Shown here in pieces: positions 1 through 8,504 of a stretch of 64,000 nt of DNA. Source of the stretch: Catellatospora tritici. Lineage in GTDB: Bacteria; Actinomycetota; Actinomycetes; Mycobacteriales; Micromonosporaceae. A program made the translations under genes and the position numbers. Where the stretch lies: positions 1 through 64,000 of the forward strand of contig NZ_JAHRCY010000036.1 in the NCBI RefSeq assembly GCF_019083965.1, written 5' to 3'. The notes beneath the pieces are model-generated. The model was not told the origin of the DNA, searched no databases, and was given only the letters and a program-made list of their open reading frames with translations. Each line of letters begins with the position of its first letter. Position 1 is the first letter of the stretch.

Positions 1-2
1 AA

Positions 3-3000
3 CGCACCCTGGCCACCCTCTGGCTCACCGGCACCACCCCCAACTGGACCAGCTACCACAGCCAGCAACAACGCCGCCGCATCCCCCTACCCACCTACCC
101 CTTCCAACACAAGCGCTACTGGCTGGAGCCCCAGGTCCCGCAGGCCGCGGTTCAGCACACCCCCGGCCCGCACCCGCTGCTGGACCAGGTCCTGGTCCGG
201 ACGATGGGCCAGTCCGTCTTCCGCACCGAGTTCTCGCTCGAGCTGCACTGGGTGCTTTCCGAGCACAAGCTGCTCGGAGAGGCGATCGTCCCCGGGACCA
301 CCACCCCCAACTGGACCAGCTACCACAGCCAGCAACAACGCCGCCGCATCCCCCTACCCACCTACCCCTTCCAACACAAGCGCTACTGGCTGGAGCCCCA
401 GGTCCCGCAGGCCGCGGTTCAGCACACCCCCGGCCCGCACCCGCTGCTGGACCAGGTCCTGGTCCGGACGATGGGCCAGTCCGTCTTCCGCACCGAGTTC
501 TCGCTCGAGCTGCACTGGGTGCTTTCCGAGCACAAGCTGCTCGGAGAGGCGATCGTCCCCGGGACCACCTACCTGGAGATGGCCCGCGCCGCCGCCTCGC
601 TCCACTTCGGTCGCCCGGTCACCGAACTCCGCGACGTCACCTTCCTGGTCCCGTTGCTGGTACAGGAGAACACCCCGCGCACCACACACACGATCATCCG
701 TGAACTCGACGGCATGCAGGCCGAGTTCACCGTCGCCAGTCTCGACCCGGCGGGCGACCGCTGGACGATGCACGTCCAGGGCGTAGTCGGCGTTCAGCCG
801 CTCACCGCACCCCCGCCGCAGCAGGATCTGGAACGTCTGCGTGAACTCTGCTCGTTGGAAAGCGTGGACATCACCCTGCGGCAGACCGAGCACAAGGTGA
901 TGGAGTTCGGCGACCGCTGGCGGAGCAGCCTGCCGACCGTGCACGTCGGCGTCCGGGCCGCCCTCGGCGTGCTCGACCTGCCCGAGCAGTACCGGGCCGA
1001 GTGCCAGGACTATGCCCTGCACCCGACGCTGCTCGACCAGGCCACCGGCTTCAGTGGATTCGCCGTCCTCGACACCGCCGACGACCGCCGGCTCGCCCTC
1101 GGCGACCGGGATTTCTTCCTTCCGGTCGGCTACGACTCGCTGCTTCTGCACGGCCCGCTGCCGGCTCGGGGGCTGAGCTTCGTCCAGCCGCACCTCGATT
1201 ACGCGAACAACACCGAGTTCCGCAAGGTCGACGTGCTGATCTGCGACGAGTCGGGGGCAACCGCGGCCGAGATCCGCGGCTTCACCGTCAAGCGCGTCAC
1301 CGACGCCAAACGCACGGTCGCCCAGCTGCGCCCGCACTCCCGTCACCACACCCTCAGGTGGGTACGGGCCCCGAAGCCGGAGGGGCGCCAGACCTCACCC
1401 GCCCGGGTTCTGGTGATCGGTGAACCGGGCAGCATCAGCGGCGAGTTGAGCGCCGCACTGCGCGCGCACGGCATCAGTGTCACCGAGGCCGCACTCGCGG
1501 CCCAGTGGCAGCCGGTCGCTCCGGCTCAGTACGAAGTGCCGCCCACCGCCGAGGGTTTCGGTCGATTGCTGGACGCCCTGGGCGGCGAGCTTCCGGACGA
1601 GGTCGTGCACGTCGCGGCCCCCGCCGACAACCTCGTCCAACAGGACCTGGCCGCCCTGGAAGCCCGGTTGGCGTACGGCGTCCACAGCCTGTTCCACCTG
1701 GCCCGCAGCCTCTCCGAGCGCGGCGTGGCCCCGGCCAGGATCAGCGTGATCGCGCCCTCGGTGGCACGGGTGACCGGCACCGAACAGGAGACGGCCCCCG
1801 TCCACGCGACGCTTTTCGGCCTCGCGAAGGTGATCGGCCAGGAGTACGAGAACACCGACGTGTTCTGCCTCGACATCGCCGAGGACACCGACCCCGAGGC
1901 CGTCTGCGCCGAGCTGTTCGGCGCGCGGACACCCACCACCGTCGCGCTGCGTGACGGGCTGCGGTACGTCGCGGAGCTCCTACCGGTGCATCTCCGTGAG
2001 ACGCCGAAGTCCACGCCGGTCCGCCCGGACGGGGTGTACCTGATCACCGGTGGTCTGGGCGGGCTCGGCCTGGCGGTCGCCCGCCACCTGAGCCGATCGG
2101 TGCCGGGGGCGCGACTGGCCCTGGTCAACCGCACCGAACTGCCTCCACGCGAGCAGTGGGACGCGGTCACCGAGGTCAAGCTGCGCAGGCAGATCGAGGC
2201 GCTGCGTGAACTGGCCGACAACGGCGCCGAGGTGCGCAGCTACTCCGGCGATGTCACGGACCTGGCGGCGATGGAGAGCGTCGTCGCCAAGATCCGCGAT
2301 GAGCTGGGGGCGATCGGCTGCATCGTCCACGCGGCCGGGGTGGCCGGGGACGGCTTCCTGTTCCGCAAGGACCCGGAGACCTTCCGCCGTACGCTGAACC
2401 CCAAGGTGCTCGGCGCCACCGTGCTCGACCTCGTCACGCAGGACGACCCGCCGGAGTGCATGGTCAATTTCGGTTCCACGGTGGCCATCTTCGGTGCGGC
2501 CGGGCAGGGCGACTACACAGCCGCCAACAGCTACCTGGACCACTTCGCCGAGCAGCGCGGCGCGCGCGGCCGGTGGACCGTGACGGTCGACTGGAGCGAC
2601 TGGCTGGACACCGGTATGGCGTTCGACCATGGGGTCCAGCATGATCAGGGCTTCTTCCGGTCGGTGTCGGTCGAGGACGGTCTCAGCAGCTTCGAGGAGA
2701 TCCTCACCTCGGCCTGCACGCCCGTGGTCGTCGGCGAGATCAACTACCCGAAGCTGGGCGGGTCCACCGGGCTCACGGAGCTGCTACGCCGCGCACCGCT
2801 GCTGCTGGCCGCCCCGATCCAGCAGGCCATCGCCGCTGCCCGCAGCAGTTACACCGGGTCGGCCACGACGGCGGAGACCGCGCCGTCCGGCGACGGCCCA
2901 AAGCTCTTCGGCAACGAGGGCGGCGAGTTCAGCGACACCGAACGCGCCCTGGCCCGCATCTGGGCCCGGGAGCTGGACCTCGCCGAACTCAACGTGCACG

Positions 3001-3161
3001 ACAGCTCGTTCGCGCTCGGGGTGGATTCGCTGGCGGCACTCCGGATCGCCCAGAGCATCCAGAAAATCATGAACATCCGGGTCTCGATGGTCGACCTGTT
3101 CCGCTACGTCACGATCGCGGAACTCGCCGAACATCTGGACACCAGGAACGCCCAGGGCTGA
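3..3161 (+). CDS. Type I modular PKS, C-terminal part (AT tail-DH-KR-ACP), 5' end outside window
   Basis: The frame is open from the first base, so the protein starts upstream. Visible order: post-AT linker (LPTYPFQHKRYW), dehydratase, ketoreductase, ACP. The DH has its catalytic His in SEHKLLG (codon 531-533) and its Asp in HPTLLDQ (codon 1035-1037). The KR has the NADPH motif GGLGGLG near 2049-2069, Ser in FGST near 2475 and Tyr in GDYTAAN (2514-2516). The ACP attachment Ser is in GVDSL (3027-3029). No enoylreductase or thioesterase follows, so the module should leave an alpha,beta-unsaturated unit (if the DH works) and pass it on to another protein. The DH N-terminus is present twice because of a tandem duplication. 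It is followed after 43 bases by the dehydrogenase gene on the same strand. Confidence 0.95.
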   Translation, partial: RTLATLWLTGTTPNWTSYHSQQQRRRIPLPTYPFQHKRYWLEPQVPQAAVQHTPGPHPLLDQVLVRTMGQSVFRTEFSLELHWVLSEHKLLGEAIVPGTTTPNWTSYHSQQQRRRIPLPTYPFQHKRYWLEPQVPQAAVQHTPGPHPLLDQVLVRTMGQSVFRTEFSLELHWVLSEHKLLGEAIVPGTTYLEMARAAASLHFGRPVTELRDVTFLVPLLVQENTPRTTHTIIRELDGMQAEFTVASLDPAGDRWTMHVQGVVGVQPLTAPPPQQDLERLRELCSLESVDITLRQTEHKVMEFGDRWRSSLPTVHVGVRAALGVLDLPEQYRAECQDYALHPTLLDQATGFSGFAVLDTADDRRLALGDRDFFLPVGYDSLLLHGPLPARGLSFVQPHLDYANNTEFRKVDVLICDESGATAAEIRGFTVKRVTDAKRTVAQLRPHSRHHTLRWVRAPKPEGRQTSPARVLVIGEPGSISGELSAALRAHGISVTEAALAAQWQPVAPAQYEVPPTAEGFGRLLDALGGELPDEVVHVAAPADNLVQQDLAALEARLAYGVHSLFHLARSLSERGVAPARISVIAPSVARVTGTEQETAPVHATLFGLAKVIGQEYENTDVFCLDIAEDTDPEAVCAELFGARTPTTVALRDGLRYVAELLPVHLRETPKSTPVRPDGVYLITGGLGGLGLAVARHLSRSVPGARLALVNRTELPPREQWDAVTEVKLRRQIEALRELADNGAEVRSYSGDVTDLAAMESVVAKIRDELGAIGCIVHAAGVAGDGFLFRKDPETFRRTLNPKVLGATVLDLVTQDDPPECMVNFGSTVAIFGAAGQGDYTAANSYLDHFAEQRGARGRWTVTVDWSDWLDTGMAFDHGVQHDQGFFRSVSVEDGLSSFEEILTSACTPVVVGEINYPKLGGSTGLTELLRRAPLLLAAPIQQAIAAARSSYTGSATTAETAPSGDGPKLFGNEGGEFSDTERALARIWARELDLAELNVHDSSFALGVDSLAALRIAQSIQKIMNIRVSMVDLFRYVTIAELAEHLDTRNAQG
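32..569 (+). repeat. Exact 267-bp tandem duplication inside the PKS gene
   Basis: Bases 32-302 are identical to 299-569, a period of 267 bp (89 codons), with 4 bp (CACC) shared at the junction. The duplication keeps the reading frame, so the protein carries the post-AT linker and the DH N-terminus, including the catalytic His region, twice (His codons 264-266 and 531-533). Perfect identity means a very recent event or an assembly artefact at a contig edge. Confidence 0.95.
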
Positions 3162-3204
3162 CCATGCCAGCCAACTCCCCCTCTATCCCACAAAGGTGGT
3201 AATT

Positions 3205-4056
3205 GTGAGCATTCGTACCGTAGGCGTGATCGGCGCAGGGACGATCGGCCGTGGTGTCGCGCAGTCCTTCGCGGAGGCCGGATTCGAGGTGATCCTCGTC
3301 GACATCTCACCGGCCCAACTCGACAGCGCGGCGGCCCAGATCGGCCGTGACGTGCTGGTCCAGCCGATGCTGCTCGGCAAGCCGGCGAAGGAGGACCCCG
3401 CGACCGTGCTCGCCCGGATCACCATGGGCACCGATCTGGCCGCGCTGGCCGACGCTGACTTCGTGGTGGAGAACGTCACCGAGAACTGGGATGTCAAGCG
3501 CAAGGTCTACGAGCAGATCGACGCCATCTGCCGCCCAGGTGTGATCTTCGGCGTGAACACCTCGGCAGTGCCGATCACCCGGGTCGGCTCGGTCACCGGG
3601 CGCCCGGCCGAGATCCTCGGCCTGCACTTCATGAACCCCGTCCCGATGATGGACACCGTCGAGGTGGTCAGTGGCCACTTCACCAGCGAAGATACTCTGA
3701 ACACCGCGATCGGCCTGCTGACGGAGCTGGGCAAGGAAGGCATTGTCGTCCAGGATGCCCCTGGCTTCATCACCAACCGGGTGCTCATGGTGACCATCAA
3801 TGAGGCCATCTTCTGCGTCCAGGACCAGATCGCCTCGGCCGAGGACGTCGACAAGATGTTCCGTGGCTGCTTCGGCCACAAGATGGGGCCCCTGGAAACC
3901 GGTGACCTGATCGGCCTCGACACGATCCTGAACTCGATCACGGTCATGTACGAGAGCTACAAGGACAGCAAGTACCGCCCGGCCCCGCTGCTCCAGAAGA
4001 TGGTCGACGCCCGGCTGCTGGGCCGTAAGACCGGCCAGGGCTTCTACACCTACTGA
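3205..4056 (+). CDS. 3-hydroxyacyl-CoA/ACP dehydrogenase family protein (FkbK/ZmaI-like)
   Basis: A 283-aa NAD-dependent dehydrogenase. The N-terminal Rossmann motif is VIGAGTIGRG, the catalytic His-Glu type region is LGLHFMNPVPMMDTVEV, and the C-terminal domain begins at APGFITNRVL. I chose GTG 3205 because it sits about 6 bases after AAAGGTGG; an upstream in-frame GTG (3196) overlaps that ribosome binding site. In extender-unit pathways such enzymes oxidise the beta-hydroxyl of a glyceryl- or seryl-group held on a discrete ACP. The gene lies directly between the PKS and a discrete ACP gene, and no FkbH-like glyceryl loader is present in the window, so the substrate may be an aminoacyl-ACP rather than glyceryl-ACP; that part is inference. 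Confidence 0.88.
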   Translation: MSIRTVGVIGAGTIGRGVAQSFAEAGFEVILVDISPAQLDSAAAQIGRDVLVQPMLLGKPAKEDPATVLARITMGTDLAALADADFVVENVTENWDVKRKVYEQIDAICRPGVIFGVNTSAVPITRVGSVTGRPAEILGLHFMNPVPMMDTVEVVSGHFTSEDTLNTAIGLLTELGKEGIVVQDAPGFITNRVLMVTINEAIFCVQDQIASAEDVDKMFRGCFGHKMGPLETGDLIGLDTILNSITVMYESYKDSKYRPAPLLQKMVDARLLGRKTGQGFYTY

Positions 4057-4095
4057 TCCCCCCGACAACCCCAACCACCCAAGGAGAAACCAGAA

Positions 4096-4347
4096 ATGAC
4101 CAACGACGACGCCCGCGCCCGGATCCGTGAGTTCCTCGCCCCGCAGCTGGCCGGACAGCCGCTTGCCGACAGCGACGACTTCTTTGCCCTCGGCTACGTC
4201 AACTCCCTCTTCGCCATGCAGCTCGCGATCTTCGTGGAGAAGGAGTTCGCCCTGACCCTCGGCCCGGCAGACATGGACTTCGACAACTTCCGCACGGTGG
4301 ACGGCCTCGTCCGCCTGGTCACGTCGCGGACGGCGACGGCAGCCTAG
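4096..4347 (+). CDS. Discrete acyl carrier protein for extender-unit biosynthesis
   Basis: An 83-aa acyl carrier protein. The phosphopantetheine Ser lies in GYVNSLFAMQL, where the usual Asp before Ser is Asn; this pattern resembles discrete ACPs that carry hydroxy-, methoxy- or aminomalonyl units (FkbJ/ZmaD type, from memory of the family). Start ATG 4096 follows AAGGAG at a normal distance. It is 39 bases behind the dehydrogenase and 89 bases ahead of the amino acid ligase, all on one strand, so it is the likely shared carrier of both enzymes. The PPTase at 8505-9185 would activate it. Confidence 0.9.
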   Translation: MTNDDARARIREFLAPQLAGQPLADSDDFFALGYVNSLFAMQLAIFVEKEFALTLGPADMDFDNFRTVDGLVRLVTSRTATAA

Positions 4348-4436
4348 TTCCACCCACGGGCGCGCGGCGGCGATGCCGCCACGCGCTGGCCCGTTCTCCC
4401 ACGGACCAATCCCCATCGGCGAGGAAGCAACCCACC

Positions 4437-5642
4437 ATGACGCACCTGAACGATGTCCTCACCCGGATCGACCTGCACAGCCCGATCCCCGAGGCGCTGG
4501 CCGCCGAGATAGAGCGCCGACTCTTCTTCGTGTCGCCCGAGATCACAGGTTTCGAGGTGACTGTGGACGGCGGCGAGGTACGCACCGTGACGCTGCGCTC
4601 CGAGCACCCGCTCCCCCACGACGCCATGACGGCCAAGGTGAACTACATGGTCGACAACGACGTGCGGAGGCAGTGGGTGACCCCGGCCAAGGCCGTCTGG
4701 ACCTCGCCACACCAGCGCACCCCGCACCAGGACATCTTCGAACTCCTCGCCCGGACCGGTGCGGTGACCGAGGTGGGCGAGGGCCAGGTCGCCCTCGGCG
4801 AGCCGCTGATCTCCCTGTTCGCCTACTTCGACCGGGCCGTCTGCGACCTGCTGGCCGAGGACCACGAGGTCCGGGAGTACCAGTACCCGACCTTGATCAA
4901 AACGAAGGCGCTGGAGACGGCGGGCTACTTCAAGTCGTTCCCGCAGCACCTGATGTTCGTCACCCGGCTGCGCAACGACCTCGACGTCTACCGCGCCTTC
5001 CAGGAGCAGCAGGCCGTCACCGGCATCGACCCCCAGGTGCTGGACTCGTGCGGCAACGTGGACTACTGCCTGCCACCCACGATGTGCTACCACACCTTCA
5101 ACCAGTACCGGCAGCGCACCCTGGAGGCGGACCAGCTGCACGTGGTCACCTCGCGCGGCAAGTCGTTCCGCTTCGAGGCGGCGTACGCCACCAGCCTGGA
5201 GCGGCTGTGGGACTTCACCATCCGGGAGATCGTCTTCATGGGCTCCCGGGAAGACGTGCTGAACTCCCGTGAGCGCTACATGCGGAAGATCTTCGCCTTC
5301 ATCGAGGAGCTCGGCATGAGCGGCTTCTGCGAGGTGGGCAACGATCCGTTCTTCTGCGGCACGGACACCACCGAGCGAATCTGGTCGCAGCGGCTGATGG
5401 GGCTCAAGTACGAGCTGCGGCTGCACGTCGCACCCGAGCGGACGATCGCCGTCGGATCCTTCAACTTCCATGACGACCTGTTCGGCAAGGTCTTCGGTAT
5501 CGACCACGGCACCGACGGCCCCACCCGGAGCGGCTGCGTCGGCTTCGGCCTGGAGCGGCTCGTCTACGCCTTCCTCTGCCAGTACGGCCTCGACACCGCG
5601 GCGTGGCCGGCCCAGGTCCGCACCGCCGTCAGCGGGAGCTGA
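4437..5642 (+). CDS. Class II aaRS-like amino acid:[carrier protein] ligase
   Basis: A 401-aa protein with class II aminoacyl-tRNA synthetase core motifs but no tRNA-binding arm. Motif 2-like region: FRFEAAYATSLERLWDF followed by TIREIVFMG; motif 3: GFGLERLVYAFL. Cys residues in DYCLPPTMCYH and GFCEVGNDPFFC may include zinc ligands, as in the seryl-tRNA-synthetase-related ligases that charge carrier proteins with small amino acids. Known members activate an amino acid with ATP and transfer it to a phosphopantetheine thiol. The ACP gene just upstream is the obvious partner. Serine is an attractive substrate because the neighbouring dehydrogenase could then oxidise seryl-ACP towards aminomalonyl-ACP, but specificity cannot be read from the sequence by eye. 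Confidence 0.82.
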   Translation: MTHLNDVLTRIDLHSPIPEALAAEIERRLFFVSPEITGFEVTVDGGEVRTVTLRSEHPLPHDAMTAKVNYMVDNDVRRQWVTPAKAVWTSPHQRTPHQDIFELLARTGAVTEVGEGQVALGEPLISLFAYFDRAVCDLLAEDHEVREYQYPTLIKTKALETAGYFKSFPQHLMFVTRLRNDLDVYRAFQEQQAVTGIDPQVLDSCGNVDYCLPPTMCYHTFNQYRQRTLEADQLHVVTSRGKSFRFEAAYATSLERLWDFTIREIVFMGSREDVLNSRERYMRKIFAFIEELGMSGFCEVGNDPFFCGTDTTERIWSQRLMGLKYELRLHVAPERTIAVGSFNFHDDLFGKVFGIDHGTDGPTRSGCVGFGLERLVYAFLCQYGLDTAAWPAQVRTAVSGS

Positions 5643-5644
5643 CC

Positions 5645-8335
5645 GTGGGCGAGAGGAAGGGCCGCGACCCGCGAGATCAACAGGAGGAGATCCTCTGCGC
5701 GGTGTTCGCCCAGGTGCTCGGGCTGGGCCAGATCACCATCGACGACTCCTTCTTCGAGCTGGGTGGCCACTCCCTCCTGGCCACCCGGCTCGCCGGCCGC
5801 ATCCGGGCCGCGCTGGACGTCGACATACCGGTTCGGACGATCTTCGAGGCCCCGACCGTTGCCCAACTCGCCGCACACCTGGAGCAGGGCACCAGCGGCC
5901 GGCGTCCACCGCTGCGTCGCCTGGACCGCCCAACGGAGATTCCGCTCTCGCAGACCCAGCGGCGTCTCTGGTTCCTGAACCGACTGCACGGCGCGGCCGG
6001 GCACTACAACATGCCCATGGCCTACCGGCTGCGCGGCGACCTCGACCTTCCGGCACTTCAGCTCGCCCTCGACGACCTGGTCGCCCGGCACGAGAGCTTG
6101 CGTACCGCCTACCCCGACTGGGACGGCCGGCCACAGCAGATCGTCCTGGACCCGGACGAAGCTCCGGTCGAACTGCCGGTCGACAGCGTCACCGAAGCCG
6201 ACCTGCCCAAGATGCTGAGCGCGGCGGCCGGTTACGCCTTCGACCTCACCGCCGAGACGGCGCTGCGGGCCCAGCTGTTCCGACTGGCTCCGGACGAACA
6301 CGTGCTGCTCCTGACGATCCATCACATCGCCTGCGACGGCTGGTCACTGCTGCCCTTGACCGGCGATCTGGCCCTCGCCTACGCCGCGCGCCGCCTCGGC
6401 GAGCAAGCGGCATGGCCCGAACTCCCGGTCCAGTACGTCGATTACACGCTCTGGCAGGATGAGCTACTGGGCGATCCGGACGACCCGAACAGCCTGGTCA
6501 ACCGCCAGTTGTCCTTCTGGCGCGGAGAACTGGCAGGGATGCCGGACCGGCTGCGGATCGACGTGGCGGCCCCGCGCCCGGACACCCCCTCGCACCGGGG
6601 CGGCCGAGCCACCGTCCAGGTCCCGCAGGCGACCCACCGGGCGCTGCACCAGCTCGCGCGGGAGACCGGCACCAGCGTGTTCATGGTCGTGCAGGCCGCC
6701 CTCGCGGCCCTGCTCACCAGGCGCGGAGCCGGCACCGACATCGCCATCGGCATCCCCACCGCCGGGCGCTCCGACGAGGGCCTCGACGACCTGATCGGGT
6801 TCTTCGTCAACACGCTGGTGCTGCGCACCAGGACCGACAACGACCCGACCTTCCGGGAGCTGCTGTTCCGGGTGCGCACCACGGACCTGGCGGCTTTCGC
6901 CCACCAGGACGTGCCGTTCGACCACCTCGTCCAAACCCTCAATCCGCCGCGCTCCCCCGCCTGGCACCCACTCATCCAGGTGATGCTCGCGTTCCAGAAC
7001 AACGCGAGCGCCGAGTTCCGGCTCCCCGGCCTCGTGGTCCGGCCCGAGCCGGTGGAGGAGGGGATCACCCGCTTCGACCTCCGCTTCGAGTTGTTCGAAC
7101 GCTTCACCGACGGCCGAGCACCGGACGGCATCGACGGCAGCCTCACCTACGCCCTCGACCTGTTCGCCCCCGACGAGGCCGAGCGGCTCGCGCAGGAGTT
7201 CGGCGACCTGCTCGACGCCGTGGCCGCCGCCCCGGGCCGGCGACTGAGCGAACTCGACCAGGCGCCCGTGCTCGAGCCGGCCCAACGCCCGTGCGTCGAA
7301 CCGGCGCTCGTCGCCGCGGACGGGCGCCGGGTCGCCTTCGTCTGCTCCCCCTACGGCCAGCAGTGGGTCGGCATGGGCAGGACGCTTTTCCGCACCGAAC
7401 CCGTCTTCCGCGCGACCCTCGAGGAGTGCGACAGCGAACTGGCCCGGCACACGGGCTGGTCACTCGTCCACGAGCTCTTCCTCGACGAACCCGAAGCCCG
7501 CACGGGCGACGTCGGCGTCATGCAGCCCATCATCTTCGCCATCCAGGTGGGCATCGCCCGCTGGCTGGAGGAGGCAGGCGTCCGACCGGGCGCCGTCGCG
7601 GGCCACAGCATCGGCGAGATCGCCTCCTGCGTCATCGCCGGTATCCTCGACATACCGGACGCGGTTCGGCTGGTCCACCACTACAGCGACCAGCAGCGCC
7701 GCGTGGCCGGCCCGAACAGCGGCATGGCCGTGGCGGAGCTCTCGGCCACCGACCTCTCGGAGCACCTGCGCGGGCGAATGGGGAGCGTGTCCATCGCCGC
7801 GAGGAACGGGCCGCGGACCACCGTGCTGTCCGGTGACCGGTCCGAGTTGGAGGCCATCGTCGCGAAGCTCCAGGCCGAGGACGTGCTCTGCGCGATGGTC
7901 CGGGTCGACCTGCCGGCCCACAGCGCGGCGATCGATCCGATCATGGAAGACCTCGAACGGGCCATCGGCGAGCTCACCCCCCGGCCCGGCCGCATCCCGA
8001 TGATCTCCTCGGTGACGGGGCAACTGCTCGACTGGCGGCAGGTCAACGCCGGGTACTTCGCGCAGAATCTGCGCCAGCCCGTCCTGCTGGCCGACTCGAC
8101 CGCCGCGCTGCTGGCCGACCATGACGTGCTGGTCGAGGTCAGCGCCCACCCGGTGCTCGCCCCGGCCCTGTGGCAGAGCGTCGAGGAGTCCGGCGCCGCC
8201 GCGACCGTCCTCACCACCATGCGCCGCGGCCAGGACGACCGGGCGGGCCTCATCGAGCTGCTCGGCGACCTCGAACTGCTCGGTATGAAGGTGGGCGTCC
8301 CGAGTCGACAGGCCCGGTCGGCGGAGACCGCATGA
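5645..8335 (+). CDS. NRPS/PKS hybrid protein with T-C-AT domain order
   Basis: An 896-aa protein started at GTG 5645, only 2 bases after the ligase stop. Domains: thiolation domain (Ser43 in LGGHSLLA), condensation domain (opening LSQTQRRLWFLN; catalytic HHIACDG beginning near residue 226), then an acyltransferase from about residue 560 to 860 (QQWVGMG; active Ser655 in GHSIGEI; substrate-loop motif LPAHS). There is no adenylation, ketosynthase or thioesterase domain. An AT placed directly after a C domain is unusual. The substrate-loop motif is neither the YASH (methylmalonyl) nor HAFH (malonyl) pattern, which fits an atypical ACP-linked extender such as the one its neighbours could make. 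The AT could act in trans on other modules. Confidence 0.9.
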   Translation: MGERKGRDPRDQQEEILCAVFAQVLGLGQITIDDSFFELGGHSLLATRLAGRIRAALDVDIPVRTIFEAPTVAQLAAHLEQGTSGRRPPLRRLDRPTEIPLSQTQRRLWFLNRLHGAAGHYNMPMAYRLRGDLDLPALQLALDDLVARHESLRTAYPDWDGRPQQIVLDPDEAPVELPVDSVTEADLPKMLSAAAGYAFDLTAETALRAQLFRLAPDEHVLLLTIHHIACDGWSLLPLTGDLALAYAARRLGEQAAWPELPVQYVDYTLWQDELLGDPDDPNSLVNRQLSFWRGELAGMPDRLRIDVAAPRPDTPSHRGGRATVQVPQATHRALHQLARETGTSVFMVVQAALAALLTRRGAGTDIAIGIPTAGRSDEGLDDLIGFFVNTLVLRTRTDNDPTFRELLFRVRTTDLAAFAHQDVPFDHLVQTLNPPRSPAWHPLIQVMLAFQNNASAEFRLPGLVVRPEPVEEGITRFDLRFELFERFTDGRAPDGIDGSLTYALDLFAPDEAERLAQEFGDLLDAVAAAPGRRLSELDQAPVLEPAQRPCVEPALVAADGRRVAFVCSPYGQQWVGMGRTLFRTEPVFRATLEECDSELARHTGWSLVHELFLDEPEARTGDVGVMQPIIFAIQVGIARWLEEAGVRPGAVAGHSIGEIASCVIAGILDIPDAVRLVHHYSDQQRRVAGPNSGMAVAELSATDLSEHLRGRMGSVSIAARNGPRTTVLSGDRSELEAIVAKLQAEDVLCAMVRVDLPAHSAAIDPIMEDLERAIGELTPRPGRIPMISSVTGQLLDWRQVNAGYFAQNLRQPVLLADSTAALLADHDVLVEVSAHPVLAPALWQSVEESGAAATVLTTMRRGQDDRAGLIELLGDLELLGMKVGVPSRQARSAETA

Positions 8336-8391
8336 GTCACACCCGCTCCGCCCCGGGACACGTCCGCTTGTACCTGGACAAGCCCCGGTGA
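8332..8391 (+). other. 19-codon ORF overlapping the T-C-AT stop (ATGA)
   Basis: ATG 8332 overlaps the preceding TGA by 4 bases, the hallmark of translational coupling, but the frame closes after 19 codons (begins MSHTRSAPGHVRLYLDK). I see no family. It may be the stub of a gene deleted from the end of the operon, or chance. Confidence 0.3.
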
Positions 8392-8403
8392 GAGTTCAGC
8401 GAA

Positions 8404-8457
8404 GCCATCGCGGGCAATCGCAGGGGGCCGCCCGCCCCGTGCGGTTCCCGCGATGGC
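8404..8457 (+). terminator. Probable transcription terminator of the biosynthetic operon
   Basis: A perfect 11-bp inverted repeat, GCCATCGCGGG (8404-8414) and CCCGCGATGGC (8447-8457), lies 12 bases after the last + strand stop and ahead of convergent genes. The loop is long and GC-rich, and there is no T run, as is common in actinobacteria. Confidence 0.6.
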
Positions 8458-8473
8458 GTAGACCGCTTCTCGG

Positions 8474-8498
8474 CCGGGCACCGCTGCCAGGTGCCCGG
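8474..8498 (-). terminator. Probable terminator of the PPTase gene
   Basis: A perfect 9-bp stem, CCGGGCACC with GGTGCCCGG and a 7-base loop, sits 6 bases downstream of the PPTase stop codon on the - strand. Confidence 0.65.
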
Positions 8499-8504
8499 GT
8501 TGGA

